Positions 13,211 to 20,409 of a DNA stretch of 29,781 nt are shown here, piece by piece. The notes beneath the pieces were generated by a model that saw only the letters and a program-made list of their open reading frames with translations, did not search any database and was not told the origin of the DNA. A program made the translations under genes and the position numbers. Each line of letters starts with the position of its first letter. Position 1 is the stretch's first letter. Source of the stretch: a virus; IMG/VR virus record IMGVR_UViG_3300040810_000354, positions 1 to 29,781 of that record. One strand, written 5' to 3'.

Positions 13211-13340
13211 GTTCTAGTTCTTCAGTAAGTTCTTTGATTCTAATGTATGCTCGCTGTAGTTGTTCTTGTAGTTCGCCAACATTACGTTTAAGAATATCTT
13301 CTCTAACATGCGGAGGGGCTGCGATAGGCATATCAACCAT
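13188..13340 (-). CDS. 50-aa coiled-coil microprotein
   Basis: A 50-residue frame from ATG 13340, overlapping the stop of the Cpn10 gene by 8 nt and the start of the FkbM gene by 23 nt. After a Pro-rich start (M-P-I-A-A-P-P-H-V) it forms one continuous amphipathic helix (L-Q-E-Q-L-Q-R-A-Y-I-R-I-K-E-L) with heptad spacing, so it is probably an oligomeric helix. Coding potential is supported by the tight overlaps on both sides. Function unknown. Confidence 0.6.
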   Translation of the reverse strand: MVDMPIAAPPHVREDILKRNVGELQEQLQRAYIRIKELTEELEREKSKTS

Positions 13341-13704
13341 CCACTGCCTCTAGTGTTTGATGTCCCATGCTTGGTGCAAATACTTCGTCTTGTGGACGTT
13401 CATCGCTGGTCATTAGAATGTCCTTTGGATCTACTGTACGATGTGTTTCACCGTTTAGTTCAAAACCTCTGCTCCAACGGCCATGTGCTACTAGTACCCA
13501 TTCTCCTACACTAACATCAGTTTGTTCGTGCCCAATCTCAACTACCTGTGCCCAGCGTGGATGAATACCTCTTAGTGTTGCATCGTCGCCCGGGATAATA
13601 AGTCCACTAGCAGTGCGTACTTCATCAAACTTCATTTCTTTAACTAGTACCCCATCGTGTAGTGGACGGAACGTACCTGTAACTCTAGTATTGCTAATTG
13701 GCAT
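13333..13704 (-). CDS. Cpn10/GroES-like co-chaperonin
   Basis: A 123-residue protein with the Cpn10 fold pattern: F-R-P-L-H-D-G-V-L-V-K near the start, a mobile-loop-like T-A-S-G-L-I-I-P, a G-x-V-V-E-I-G-H segment and V-G-E-W-V-L-V-A-H-G. It would cap the host GroEL chamber, as T4 gp31 does when folding the major capsid protein. No GroEL is present in the window. GGAG precedes the ATG, and a sigma70-like promoter lies inside the end of the PP-loop gene upstream, so it can be expressed apart from the late chain. The C-terminal 30 residues extend beyond the usual Cpn10 length. Confidence 0.83.
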   Translation of the reverse strand: MPISNTRVTGTFRPLHDGVLVKEMKFDEVRTASGLIIPGDDATLRGIHPRWAQVVEIGHEQTDVSVGEWVLVAHGRWSRGFELNGETHRTVDPKDILMTSDERPQDEVFAPSMGHQTLEAVDG

Positions 13705-13723
13705 TTATAAATCTCCTTTTTTA

Positions 13724-14842
13724 CTATTCTACACTTGACAAGCAATATTGTCTACCTTTGATTTTATTCATATCCATTTTATCTTTATTAATTAATTGCC
13801 GTTGCCGGCCTTCTGCAATAATGGGTATTACTACTCCATACATGTATTTTTTAAACAGATCTGGTACATATTTTCTTAAATGCTGATATACTAAACTGTC
13901 TTCATTGGCTGCACTTGTAAGAACATCATGTCCAAGTCCCTGCATTTTGTTTGGTTGCCAACTTTGATCAAATCTTAATCTGCAACTTGCCTCTAAATGT
14001 TCTCTAAGCGTTCGACCTTTTACAACTAGGGTAATACCCTCACTTAATCCGCCTATAGATGCTACGTTTATCTTGTGTCGAGTAAAATAGTTTTTGACCA
14101 TATGACATTGTTTTACATGTAATTCCGGCATATCTTTACTTGTAAAAAACCATTCTCCTACTAGGTTAGTTGCTGTTCCCCAGTGTGTTAGCAGTGTATA
14201 CCACTTTTTTTCCTTGTAAGACATCACTGGCTTCAAGTCGCCAAATATGTGAGCAGTTGTGCCTTTACGTATCATTAATCCCTCGTCATATTCACTAAAG
14301 TCTTCAACAGTGAAACGGCGCATCATACCTATTGTGCCATTATAGGGAGTATCTATCCATTGCTGTTTATTGCTAAAATCACTTAGTATTCTATCAGTTA
14401 TATTGTTAACTGTCATTTTTGTTAGCGGTATTATTTTGCTATAACTACGCATTTTTTGAATTGCTAGTTCAATATCTTTTAATGGTGCGTCATTGTTATT
14501 AAAACACATGCGGTTAACAACTACTTCGTCCAAATGCACACCGCTGTTAATAAAACTCTGTAATACAGTATCACTATCACTACCACCACTATAGTAAAGG
14601 ATAAGATAGTTATATTTGTCTCGAAGTTGTCTGCACCTCCTGCCCAGCAGTTCTTCAAATGTTTCAGTAGGTTCCTTAGTCCAGTTCACAGTATCCCAAA
14701 ATCCAGCATCATGAACAACTTCTAGATCATTCATGTTTTCTCCGCTTGTCATTACCTCAAGTTTTGTAGAGTAGTATTTTTTTGTAGTTCTACTATAAAC
14801 CTGGATTCGCTTGTCATCCTGGATGTTGAAAATATTCTTCAT
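13724..14842 (-). CDS. PP-loop (asparagine-synthase-like) ATP pyrophosphatase
   Basis: A 372-residue protein with a PP-loop motif L-I-L-Y-Y-S-G-G-S-D-S-D at residues 79-91 (S-G-G-S-D-S at 85-90), which binds ATP and adenylates a substrate. It lacks the N-terminal glutaminase domain with catalytic Cys seen in full asparagine synthetases, so it may use ammonia, a sulfur donor or another nucleophile. The C-terminal 200 residues do not match a family I can name. It overlaps the DegT gene by 4 nt. Together with the degenerate paralogue at 16731-17852 it suggests an amide- or amidine-forming step in the cluster. The substrate is unknown. Confidence 0.78.
   Translation of the reverse strand: MKNIFNIQDDKRIQVYSRTTKKYYSTKLEVMTSGENMNDLEVVHDAGFWDTVNWTKEPTETFEELLGRRCRQLRDKYNYLILYYSGGSDSDTVLQSFINSGVHLDEVVVNRMCFNNNDAPLKDIELAIQKMRSYSKIIPLTKMTVNNITDRILSDFSNKQQWIDTPYNGTIGMMRRFTVEDFSEYDEGLMIRKGTTAHIFGDLKPVMSYKEKKWYTLLTHWGTATNLVGEWFFTSKDMPELHVKQCHMVKNYFTRHKINVASIGGLSEGITLVVKGRTLREHLEASCRLRFDQSWQPNKMQGLGHDVLTSAANEDSLVYQHLRKYVPDLFKKYMYGVVIPIIAEGRQRQLINKDKMDMNKIKGRQYCLSSVE
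13726..13754 (-). promoter_or_regulatory. sigma70-like promoter for the Cpn10 gene
   Basis: Minus-strand TAGACA (13749-13754) and TAGAAT (13726-13731) with a 17-bp spacer, 22 bp before the ATG at 13704. It overlaps the 3' end of the PP-loop gene. TAGACA is the same -35 hexamer used upstream of the 240-aa gene. Confidence 0.55.
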
Positions 14843-15978
14843 ACTTTATTTGCAACACTAATGATTGTTTGTTTGTTCTCTTCTGTTAGGTACTCATGTA
14901 AGGGGACAATAACAAGTTCGTTAGACAATCGCCGTGCATACGTATAGTCTACACTTGCACACTTTTCAAAGGCTGGCATATCAGGAAAACAAGGATAAAC
15001 ACTCACTCCTATACCTGCCGCACTGAACTCTGCGGCCGCTTCTCTTGCACTTAGATTCTTTGTAAAGAATCCAAATCCTGTACAGACAGTGTTTTCGCCT
15101 TCTAGTGTTTCACGTTTGATTTCTTCATTAAACAACTTGTTATTCATTCTGCGTATTGCACGTACACCTGTTTCATCCATGATAGTCATGTCTTCTGCAA
15201 TAATACGTGCAGTAGTGTCATCCATACTGCTCTTGGTAGCAGGTGCAACAAATCCATTACGGTTCTTGTTAAAGCCCTGTTGTGTCACTTCCTTCATGCG
15301 ATCCAACAAACGCTTGTTACTAGTTGCTACTGCACCGCCTGTGCCTGTGCTTGCAGGATGCTTGGCAATGTCAAAACTGTAGCAGACAATATCACCATAG
15401 CCTGGTTTACATCCTGGATCATCCATGTAAAATGCGTTGGCTGCATCTTCAATAACCACCATGTCGTCTGGAATTACTCTACACAAGTCTTCAACGTCCT
15501 GTACTCTGCCTAACAGGTGTACAGGCATTACAACTTTTGCATCTGGATGAGTATCAATACATTCAGCAAGACTTTCAGGACACATCATCGCATCCGGGCC
15601 ATTATCACAGAATACTACTTCTCTGCCAATCCATTGAATATTTTCTGGAGTTGCAATAAATCCCCATGCAGGAATAATAACTTTATCGCCAGGTTTGGTT
15701 GTTACTGCAAGAGCTGCTTGAATAGAGTCACTACCACAGTCAGTAAAATGCCAGTAAGGTATACCGCTGTAGTGTACACAACGATCAGCTAGTGCTTGTC
15801 TGCTGGGTGTATATGTATCACTACTAGGGCCGGCGCTTAACCAATCACTGATAGTATCTAATCCTAGACGATAGGCTTCTGTGTACCTGTCCTTGTACTT
15901 GTCGATACGCAGTTTGTAGGCAAAATATGGTACGCCGCCTCCTGTATTCTTCTGGTGTTTGTCAGCTGGTTGGTTCAT
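14839..15978 (-). CDS. DegT/DnrJ/EryC1/StrS-family aminotransferase
   Basis: A 379-residue PLP enzyme. The fold I pattern is visible: D-C-G-S-D-S-I-Q-A-A-L (phosphate cup, around 80-90), P-A-W-G-F-I-A-T, V-I-E-D-A-A-N with D178 contacting the PLP ring, and Y-S-F-D-I-A-K-H with the Schiff-base Lys at K206, followed by G-T-G-G-A-V. The family makes amino sugars from keto-sugar nucleotides. Start and end overlap PhyH (17 nt) and the PP-loop gene (4 nt). No sugar dehydratase or glycosyltransferase is in the window, so precursors must come from the host or from elsewhere in the genome. Confidence 0.9.
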   Translation of the reverse strand: MNQPADKHQKNTGGGVPYFAYKLRIDKYKDRYTEAYRLGLDTISDWLSAGPSSDTYTPSRQALADRCVHYSGIPYWHFTDCGSDSIQAALAVTTKPGDKVIIPAWGFIATPENIQWIGREVVFCDNGPDAMMCPESLAECIDTHPDAKVVMPVHLLGRVQDVEDLCRVIPDDMVVIEDAANAFYMDDPGCKPGYGDIVCYSFDIAKHPASTGTGGAVATSNKRLLDRMKEVTQQGFNKNRNGFVAPATKSSMDDTTARIIAEDMTIMDETGVRAIRRMNNKLFNEEIKRETLEGENTVCTGFGFFTKNLSAREAAAEFSAAGIGVSVYPCFPDMPAFEKCASVDYTYARRLSNELVIVPLHEYLTEENKQTIISVANKV

Positions 15979-16738
15979 TTTTAAAATCCTTATTCATAGT
16001 ATAACGGATATAATCTATTCCTGCAATATCATAATCTTCTACAGGTATGTAATCTTCTTGCCAATAGTCTGTGTTTGTGTTGGAGCCACGTGCAGTAATA
16101 GCACTTGGATTACTAAACATTTGTATTCTACAACTAGGCTTACAATATCGTGCTACTACTCCAACTCTATACTGTGAGCTTTGATTTGGCCCACTACGGT
16201 GTAGTAGTTTTATATGATGCATACTAAACTCTCCAGCATCTAATTCTGCATGTACTGTAGGGTAGCGTCCTTCTACTGTTTGTCCGCGTGGTAGCAGATT
16301 GTTATGATCTAAATTGTGAATATGATCGTAGTCTTGTAAATGACTTTCGGGGACATATTCCAAACAGCCTGTGGTTTTGTTTGACCCGTTAAGTGCTATC
16401 CAAACACTTGCCACATTGTCAGGCTCTGTTGGATCAAAATACAAACTATCTTCGTGCATGCTCACGTATTGTCCTAGCCTAGGCTGCTTTACAAAAAAAG
16501 TGCTGCTGAAGCACAATACATTTGGTCCTAAAACAGTTTCTATCACATCGAGTACACTTGGTAACAAACAAATATCTCTCACCCATGGCAGAGCTGTGTG
16601 TGTTTTAAATGCAACGTTATCTCTAATATAGTCTGCTCCTAGTTCGTTTTCGGCTTCAATATATTTTGCAAAGTAAACCTGAGCCTGTTCATCTGACATT
16701 GCGCGATGAGGAAAACTATATCCTTGTAAGCTATACAT
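15962..16738 (-). CDS. PhyH-family Fe(II)/2-oxoglutarate dioxygenase
   Basis: A 258-residue protein of the phytanoyl-CoA dioxygenase family. Iron ligands are H95 and D97 in Y-V-S-M-H-E-D-S and the distal His in L-L-H-R-S-G-P-N (H180), with R191 in Y-R-V-G positioned for 2-oxoglutarate. The middle part (V-W-I-A-L-N...G-C-L-E-Y-V-P-E-S-H) is typical of the family. Such enzymes hydroxylate or halogenate small molecules. It overlaps the asparagine-synthase-like gene by 8 nt and DegT by 17 nt, so all three should be co-translated. It probably hydroxylates an intermediate of the cluster; the substrate is unknown. Confidence 0.88.
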   Translation of the reverse strand: MYSLQGYSFPHRAMSDEQAQVYFAKYIEAENELGADYIRDNVAFKTHTALPWVRDICLLPSVLDVIETVLGPNVLCFSSTFFVKQPRLGQYVSMHEDSLYFDPTEPDNVASVWIALNGSNKTTGCLEYVPESHLQDYDHIHNLDHNNLLPRGQTVEGRYPTVHAELDAGEFSMHHIKLLHRSGPNQSSQYRVGVVARYCKPSCRIQMFSNPSAITARGSNTNTDYWQEDYIPVEDYDIAGIDYIRYTMNKDFKNEPTS

Positions 16739-17852
16739 ATCTGTTTAAAGTTTCTCTGAGGGTGCTTGTCCAACGTCCACATTCAAATTGAGCCAGTGTC
16801 TTAATAGCTCCATTACTAAGGTTAAACTTTTTTAGATATCGAATGTTATCGAATATTTGTTTACTTTCAATTTCAGGGTGTATAATATCACTAGAGTCTT
16901 CACTGCTGATGAATGAAGTATCTTGGCATAACATTTTTTGCAGGCTGCGATTCTTGAGATCTGTATTACCTGCTAGGACACTTGAGGTAATTGTTAGGTT
17001 ACTAAACGGATCAATCCACTTGGTATAGGTATTTAGTTCAAATATACTGTTACGGGTGGTATTCCTTGTTATTACATTTGTTGTATTGGAGTACCCAAGC
17101 TGCCAAAATTTACTATGACATTCATATATCTCCGCATCGTTACCCCTTAGAATAACATCAAAATCCAAAGGACTAGATGTCATATACATATGCTGTATGT
17201 TAAAATGGTTATAATCATGCACACTATAATCTTTTACACGACTACAAACATTGTCCAATAATATTACATCTTCTGAGATAGTTTTAACTTTCGTGGGCGT
17301 TTTACTTTTAACATTTACTAATGTAGTTTTTTTGCCGAGAATATTACACGCATTTAGAATTGCATGACTATCCCACCCGTCGCCAAACATAATTGCAATA
17401 GATTTATTTCTAGTGTTTATTTCTATAGTCTCAAGGAACTGGTTTACTAGTTCTTCAGTTGTTCTAAAGAGAGGAACAAGTTCTTCTGTTGTTTGCACTA
17501 ATTCACAGTTATCAAAACAGTCATAGTACTTTGGATCAAAGGGCACTAAATTTTCTGATAGTAGAGTAAGCAAAACATATAATTTTTCATAATTAATTTT
17601 TGCTTTAAGATCTAACGGATCGTTGGAATAGTCTACGCCGTTTGTATATAATGGATAACCTAAATTATAACTTACGCCGTGCTTTACAGTCTTGTCTAAG
17701 TAAAGGAAACTATATTGTCCGCGTATACTACCTAAATCGTCAGACTGTATCTTTTTTATAACCTCTGAAATTTCTTCCGTGAAATAACCTTCCCAGAAAA
17801 GTTTTCCAGAATTATTTGTTGCGACAGCAGTGCCATCTATGTACTTGAGCAT
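16731..17852 (-). CDS. Degenerate asparagine-synthase-like protein
   Basis: A 373-residue protein whose architecture recalls asparagine synthetase: an N-terminal beta-rich part (G-S-I-R-G-Q-Y-S-F-L-Y-L-D-K) like a class II amidotransferase but lacking an N-terminal Cys, then a PP-loop position at 156-162 reading F-G-D-G-W-D-S instead of S-G-G-x-D-S. Loss of the first Ser/Gly suggests altered or lost ATP binding; the conserved D-S argues that some binding function remains. It starts three bases after the stop of the virion-like gene and heads the enzymatic part of the chain. It may be an inactive partner of the PP-loop protein at 13724-14842. Confidence 0.66.
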   Translation of the reverse strand: MLKYIDGTAVATNNSGKLFWEGYFTEEISEVIKKIQSDDLGSIRGQYSFLYLDKTVKHGVSYNLGYPLYTNGVDYSNDPLDLKAKINYEKLYVLLTLLSENLVPFDPKYYDCFDNCELVQTTEELVPLFRTTEELVNQFLETIEINTRNKSIAIMFGDGWDSHAILNACNILGKKTTLVNVKSKTPTKVKTISEDVILLDNVCSRVKDYSVHDYNHFNIQHMYMTSSPLDFDVILRGNDAEIYECHSKFWQLGYSNTTNVITRNTTRNSIFELNTYTKWIDPFSNLTITSSVLAGNTDLKNRSLQKMLCQDTSFISSEDSSDIIHPEIESKQIFDNIRYLKKFNLSNGAIKTLAQFECGRWTSTLRETLNRYV

Positions 17853-17855
17853 TAG

Positions 17856-18329
17856 TTAAAGACGTTTTAGTCCTGCTGTTTCTTCAAAGCCTGTTTTATC
17901 TACTTCCTGTGTAACAGTCTTTGCACCTGCGACACTGCTTGCCAAACTACCTGATGGAGTGCTTGTTTGCTCTTGTGAACGTTCGGCGACCATTTGTGCA
18001 ACGTTTGTGGCTGCAGGCTTTTGTGGTTCATCTGCTTGTGGTTCTTTTGCTGGTTCCCAATCTGCCCAATCATCTTGGGGAATTTCACTATCTACTTGTG
18101 CATTGTTACTTTCTGGAATAGGTGCTTCTGTGGGAACAGGAGTATTCATATTATAATACTCACGCATTAGTTGTTCGCGAGTTCTTGTAATAGTACCATC
18201 TGGGAGAATCTCGTCCCCTCTAGCATTTACATTCATGTTACCTAGTGCTGGTACTAGTTCGTTGTTAGTAAGCATAGCACCAAAGTCTACCATCTTACCT
18301 TGTGCTGTTCTATACTTCTTTTGAGCCAT
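17856..18329 (-). CDS. Unknown, probably virion-associated protein
   Basis: A 157-residue, low-complexity protein. The N terminus (Y-R-T-A-Q-G-K-M-V-D-F-G) and the segment L-G-N-M-N-V-N-A-R-G-D-E-I resemble, from memory, a small conserved protein of marine T4-like phages; the rest is a disordered Pro/Glu/Gln/Thr/Ala-rich region. I cannot name a function. It has a strong ribosome-binding site (AAGGAG) and a GATAAATA late-promoter-like element 26 bp upstream, so it is the first gene of the late chain that runs into the enzyme cluster. Confidence 0.68.
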   Translation of the reverse strand: MAQKKYRTAQGKMVDFGAMLTNNELVPALGNMNVNARGDEILPDGTITRTREQLMREYYNMNTPVPTEAPIPESNNAQVDSEIPQDDWADWEPAKEPQADEPQKPAATNVAQMVAERSQEQTSTPSGSLASSVAGAKTVTQEVDKTGFEETAGLKRL

Positions 18330-18354
18330 ATCAATCTCCTTAATATGCGTATAT

Positions 18355-18362
18355 TATTTATC
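18355..18362 (-). promoter_or_regulatory. Late-promoter-like GATAAATA
   Basis: GATAAATA on the minus strand overlaps the TAA stop of the DnaE-like fragment and lies 26 bp upstream of the ATG at 18329. If used, it drives the whole 18329-10573 chain, placing the enzyme cluster late in infection. Confidence 0.5.
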
Positions 18363-18882
18363 GTAAAAAATCTGTGACGTCTAAATCATAATACAGACTG
18401 TCAATCTTGTGTACACCGATCAAGTATAGCACATAACTTGCTACGCTTGATCCTCTACCAACACCCCATACAATATTATTGTCACGCATTATTTGTACCA
18501 TATAGCGTAGGAAGTTTAATAGATCAAACAAGCCACGCTCCAAGTACATCATTAGTTCTTGTCCTACACGCTGACGTTGTTCATCTGTTTCACATTGATC
18601 TAGCAACCACTTAGCAATATCAAACTCTGCATACTCTGCTGGCATATGCCATGTTTGTTGATTGCGCCTGTGATATTCTTCAGGTGTACAATCAAGCGTA
18701 CCTGCTAGTTTTAACTCTGCATATCCTGTATAAAGTAGTTCGTTGGCACGATTAAACTGTTCTACTTCTTGTAAATCTAATGTGCTCAAATCAATACTAG
18801 GATTTACATATAGTGCATGCACTGCATCATCCTGTGTGTAAATCTGTCTGCTAAAGGCGTCAAGCGATATCTGGCCCGTCAT
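18358..18882 (-). CDS. DnaE-like fragment (bacterial Pol III alpha), lacks catalytic aspartates
   Basis: A 174-residue protein whose C terminus matches the start of the C-family polymerase palm: V-W-G-V-G-R-G-S-S-V-A-S-Y-V-L-Y-L then K-I-D-S-L-Y-Y-D-L-D-V-T-D-F-L-R, corresponding to G-x-G-R-G-S-A-A-G-S-L-V-A-Y...Y-D-L-L-F-E-R-F-L of DnaE. The helical part before it resembles the DnaE linker between the PHP and palm domains. The frame stops right after the F-L-x motif, just before the P-D-I-D-x-D catalytic aspartates. It therefore cannot polymerise alone. The ATG at 18882 has AGGA 5 nt upstream; the frame is open to 18960 in the overlap with the next gene. Confidence 0.72.
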   Translation of the reverse strand: MTGQISLDAFSRQIYTQDDAVHALYVNPSIDLSTLDLQEVEQFNRANELLYTGYAELKLAGTLDCTPEEYHRRNQQTWHMPAEYAEFDIAKWLLDQCETDEQRQRVGQELMMYLERGLFDLLNFLRYMVQIMRDNNIVWGVGRGSSVASYVLYLIGVHKIDSLYYDLDVTDFLR

Positions 18883-19507
18883 CATTATCCTTTGGCTTTG
18901 TAGGTTTAATTTTACTTCTAAACGTATCCAATGATACAATATCTCCGGGTCGTTTGTCAAATCCTAAATCAAACTTGTCCCAACTCAGTGATTGTAGTTT
19001 CATTCCAGATTCGTCGAAGTCAAAATACTTGATCCTGCTATCATACCAATACTCTGCAAAAGCCTCATCTTCATCACTAAAGATCTTCCTAATAGTTTCA
19101 GGTTCACCATCCTCTAAACCATGACTGTGTTCAATACCAGCACCTTGATAGCTTTCTAACTTAACCTTTGTAACAATACAACGACCTTCTACGATGTTTG
19201 AGAATTTAGTGTAGAGGCATAATGTTAAGATATGATCATAAGGCATATCAGGTGTAGTATGTATAACACCTTTGAGAGGAACGCCTTTCATAAATGATTG
19301 AATATGTTCAGGTCCAATAAACACACTGTTGTCTAGAATACTTTCAATATAGACTTGTATTCTGTCAACTGCCTTATTGTAACTGGACTGTTCTTCTACA
19401 AATGCTGGATTAGGTTCTAGTGCTACAGTGACATCCCAAAAATTAGGAAGTACTAGATTATCATCTAGTACAAGAGCTGCACCAAACTTTTCTTTAAGTG
19501 TAATCAT
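18860..19507 (-). CDS. Conserved-looking phage protein of unknown function
   Basis: A 215-residue soluble protein I do not recognise. The N-terminal half alternates strands and helices (A-L-V-L-D-D-N-L-V-L-P-N-F-W-D-V-T-V-A-L), the middle has G-V-I-H-T-T-P-D-M-P-Y-D-H, and the C terminus is acidic then Lys/Pro-rich and probably disordered. Its start overlaps the 84-aa gene by 4 nt (ATGA) and its end overlaps the DnaE-like fragment by about 23 nt, so the three are probably coupled and may act together in DNA metabolism. That link is inference. Confidence 0.72.
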   Translation of the reverse strand: MITLKEKFGAALVLDDNLVLPNFWDVTVALEPNPAFVEEQSSYNKAVDRIQVYIESILDNSVFIGPEHIQSFMKGVPLKGVIHTTPDMPYDHILTLCLYTKFSNIVEGRCIVTKVKLESYQGAGIEHSHGLEDGEPETIRKIFSDEDEAFAEYWYDSRIKYFDFDESGMKLQSLSWDKFDLGFDKRPGDIVSLDTFRSKIKPTKPKDNDDGPDIA

Positions 19508-19758
19508 ATGTCTATAATATCATCCCAGGTAGATTTACCATCCTCAGACTCATTGGCCTGTTTCATAATCTTTTCCATCTTTTCTTGATCCCTGCGCCTG
19601 CGTTCTAGTTGCAGATCTTCCATCATCATCTGCATCTGCGGAACGACTGTAGGACTACTACGATATGCAAAAGTTATTTTTTTAGCTAGATCCTTAATGC
19701 GATCATCTAATACTTGATCTTCTAAGTCTCTTAAATTGCCTGCAAGTGGATGGTTCAA
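19504..19758 (-). CDS. Small helical protein of unknown function
   Basis: An 84-residue, almost entirely helical and charged protein: L-R-D-L-E-D-Q-V-L-D-D-R-I-K-D-L-A-K-K, a Met/Gln-rich M-Q-M-M-M-E-D-L-Q, an Arg-rich R-R-R-R-D-Q-E-K-M-E-K and an acidic C terminus (W-D-D-I-I-D-I). It starts at TTG (TTGA overlap with the MazG stop; AGAGGG about 6 nt upstream). I cannot assign a family; an adaptor or small structural role is possible. Confidence 0.68.
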   Translation of the reverse strand: MNHPLAGNLRDLEDQVLDDRIKDLAKKITFAYRSSPTVVPQMQMMMEDLQLERRRRDQEKMEKIMKQANESEDGKSTWDDIIDI

Positions 19759-20159
19759 AGGTCGCCCTCTTGTCTGTTTTCACTGTAGTAAGCATCAAAC
19801 TCACCGCCGGGATAACGTGCTTTTAACTTGTCTACATTCATACTTATAATCTCATTGGGATCAACATTAAGAGCACGACAGCCCTGAATCCAATACCAAA
19901 TAATGTCACCGAGTTCGCGCTTCATATGAAAGATTGTTTCCTCGTTCATTGGCTTGCCTTGGAATAGACACTTCTTAACAATTTCACTAAACTCGCCTGT
20001 TTCACTAGCAAGCCCAATACTCGCTGTAAGTAGGCGTGGAACAACCACATGTTTAGTTAGTTCACGATAGCTCTTATCTAGAGCACCGCTATCTTTGCTT
20101 TCATCGCTGGTAACAGCGTCTACAAATTCTGCGTATTTGTTTAGGTCAATTTGTGTCAT
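19755..20159 (-). CDS. mazG: MazG-like nucleotide pyrophosphohydrolase
   Basis: A 134-residue all-alpha NTP-PPase. The metal-binding motif is E53-x-x-E56 (S-E-T-G-E-F) and E82-x-x-D85 (R-E-L-G-D), with the family-typical W-Y-W and N-V-D-K-L-K-A-R-Y-P-G-G-E-F-D near the C terminus. It hydrolyses nucleoside triphosphates to monophosphates; phage MazG proteins have been proposed to recycle host nucleotides or tune (p)ppGpp or dNTP pools. It is the first gene of a unit with two unknowns and the DnaE-like fragment. Its ATG follows AGGAG buried in a strong inverted repeat that also holds its promoter. Confidence 0.93.
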   Translation of the reverse strand: MTQIDLNKYAEFVDAVTSDESKDSGALDKSYRELTKHVVVPRLLTASIGLASETGEFSEIVKKCLFQGKPMNEETIFHMKRELGDIIWYWIQGCRALNVDPNEIISMNVDKLKARYPGGEFDAYYSENRQEGDL

Positions 20160-20165
20160 AAAAAA

Positions 20166-20207
20166 ACTCCTGTAGTGTTATTATACTACAGGAGTCTTTA
20201 AAGTCAA
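20166..20207 (-). promoter_or_regulatory. Inverted repeat enclosing the mazG promoter and ribosome-binding site
   Basis: Minus-strand ACTCCTGTAG (20186-20195) and CTACAGGAGT (20166-20175) form a perfect 10-bp inverted repeat around TATAAT (20180-20185); TTGACT (20202-20207) is the -35 with a 16-bp spacer. The second arm contains the mazG AGGAG, and a run of seven T then leads into the ATG at 20159. Read-through RNA could fold into a terminator-like, RBS-hiding hairpin, whereas RNA started here would lack the 5' arm. As DNA it could also be a repressor operator. Confidence 0.6.
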
Positions 20208-20216
20208 ATAAAATTA

Positions 20217-20399
20217 TTAAACGTCGTATAAATCTGAGATTGCTTGCTCTAGGCTACGCATGGTATTGTCCTTCGCATCCTCGTCGATGTCTGCTTGAGA
20301 AACCATATCGATAATCTGCTGAATTGCGGCTTCAATTTGTTCAGCATTGACTACTGGAGCTTCATGTATACGATCTAAAGATTCTAGTAATTCTCTCAT
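20217..20399 (-). CDS. 60-aa helical protein of unknown function
   Basis: A 60-residue, acidic, helical protein (M-R-E-L-L-E-S-L-D-R-I; then I-E-A-A-I-Q-Q-I-I-D-M-V-S-Q-A-D-I-D). The N terminus resembles short amphipathic starts found in other proteins of this genome. It begins 11 bases after the stop of the fibre gene, with AGGAC at good spacing, so it is probably co-transcribed with it. It could be a small chaperone or assembly factor for the fibre; this is inferred from position only. Confidence 0.62.
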   Translation of the reverse strand: MRELLESLDRIHEAPVVNAEQIEAAIQQIIDMVSQADIDEDAKDNTMRSLEQAISDLYDV

Positions 20400-20409
20400 T
20401 GTTTAGTCC

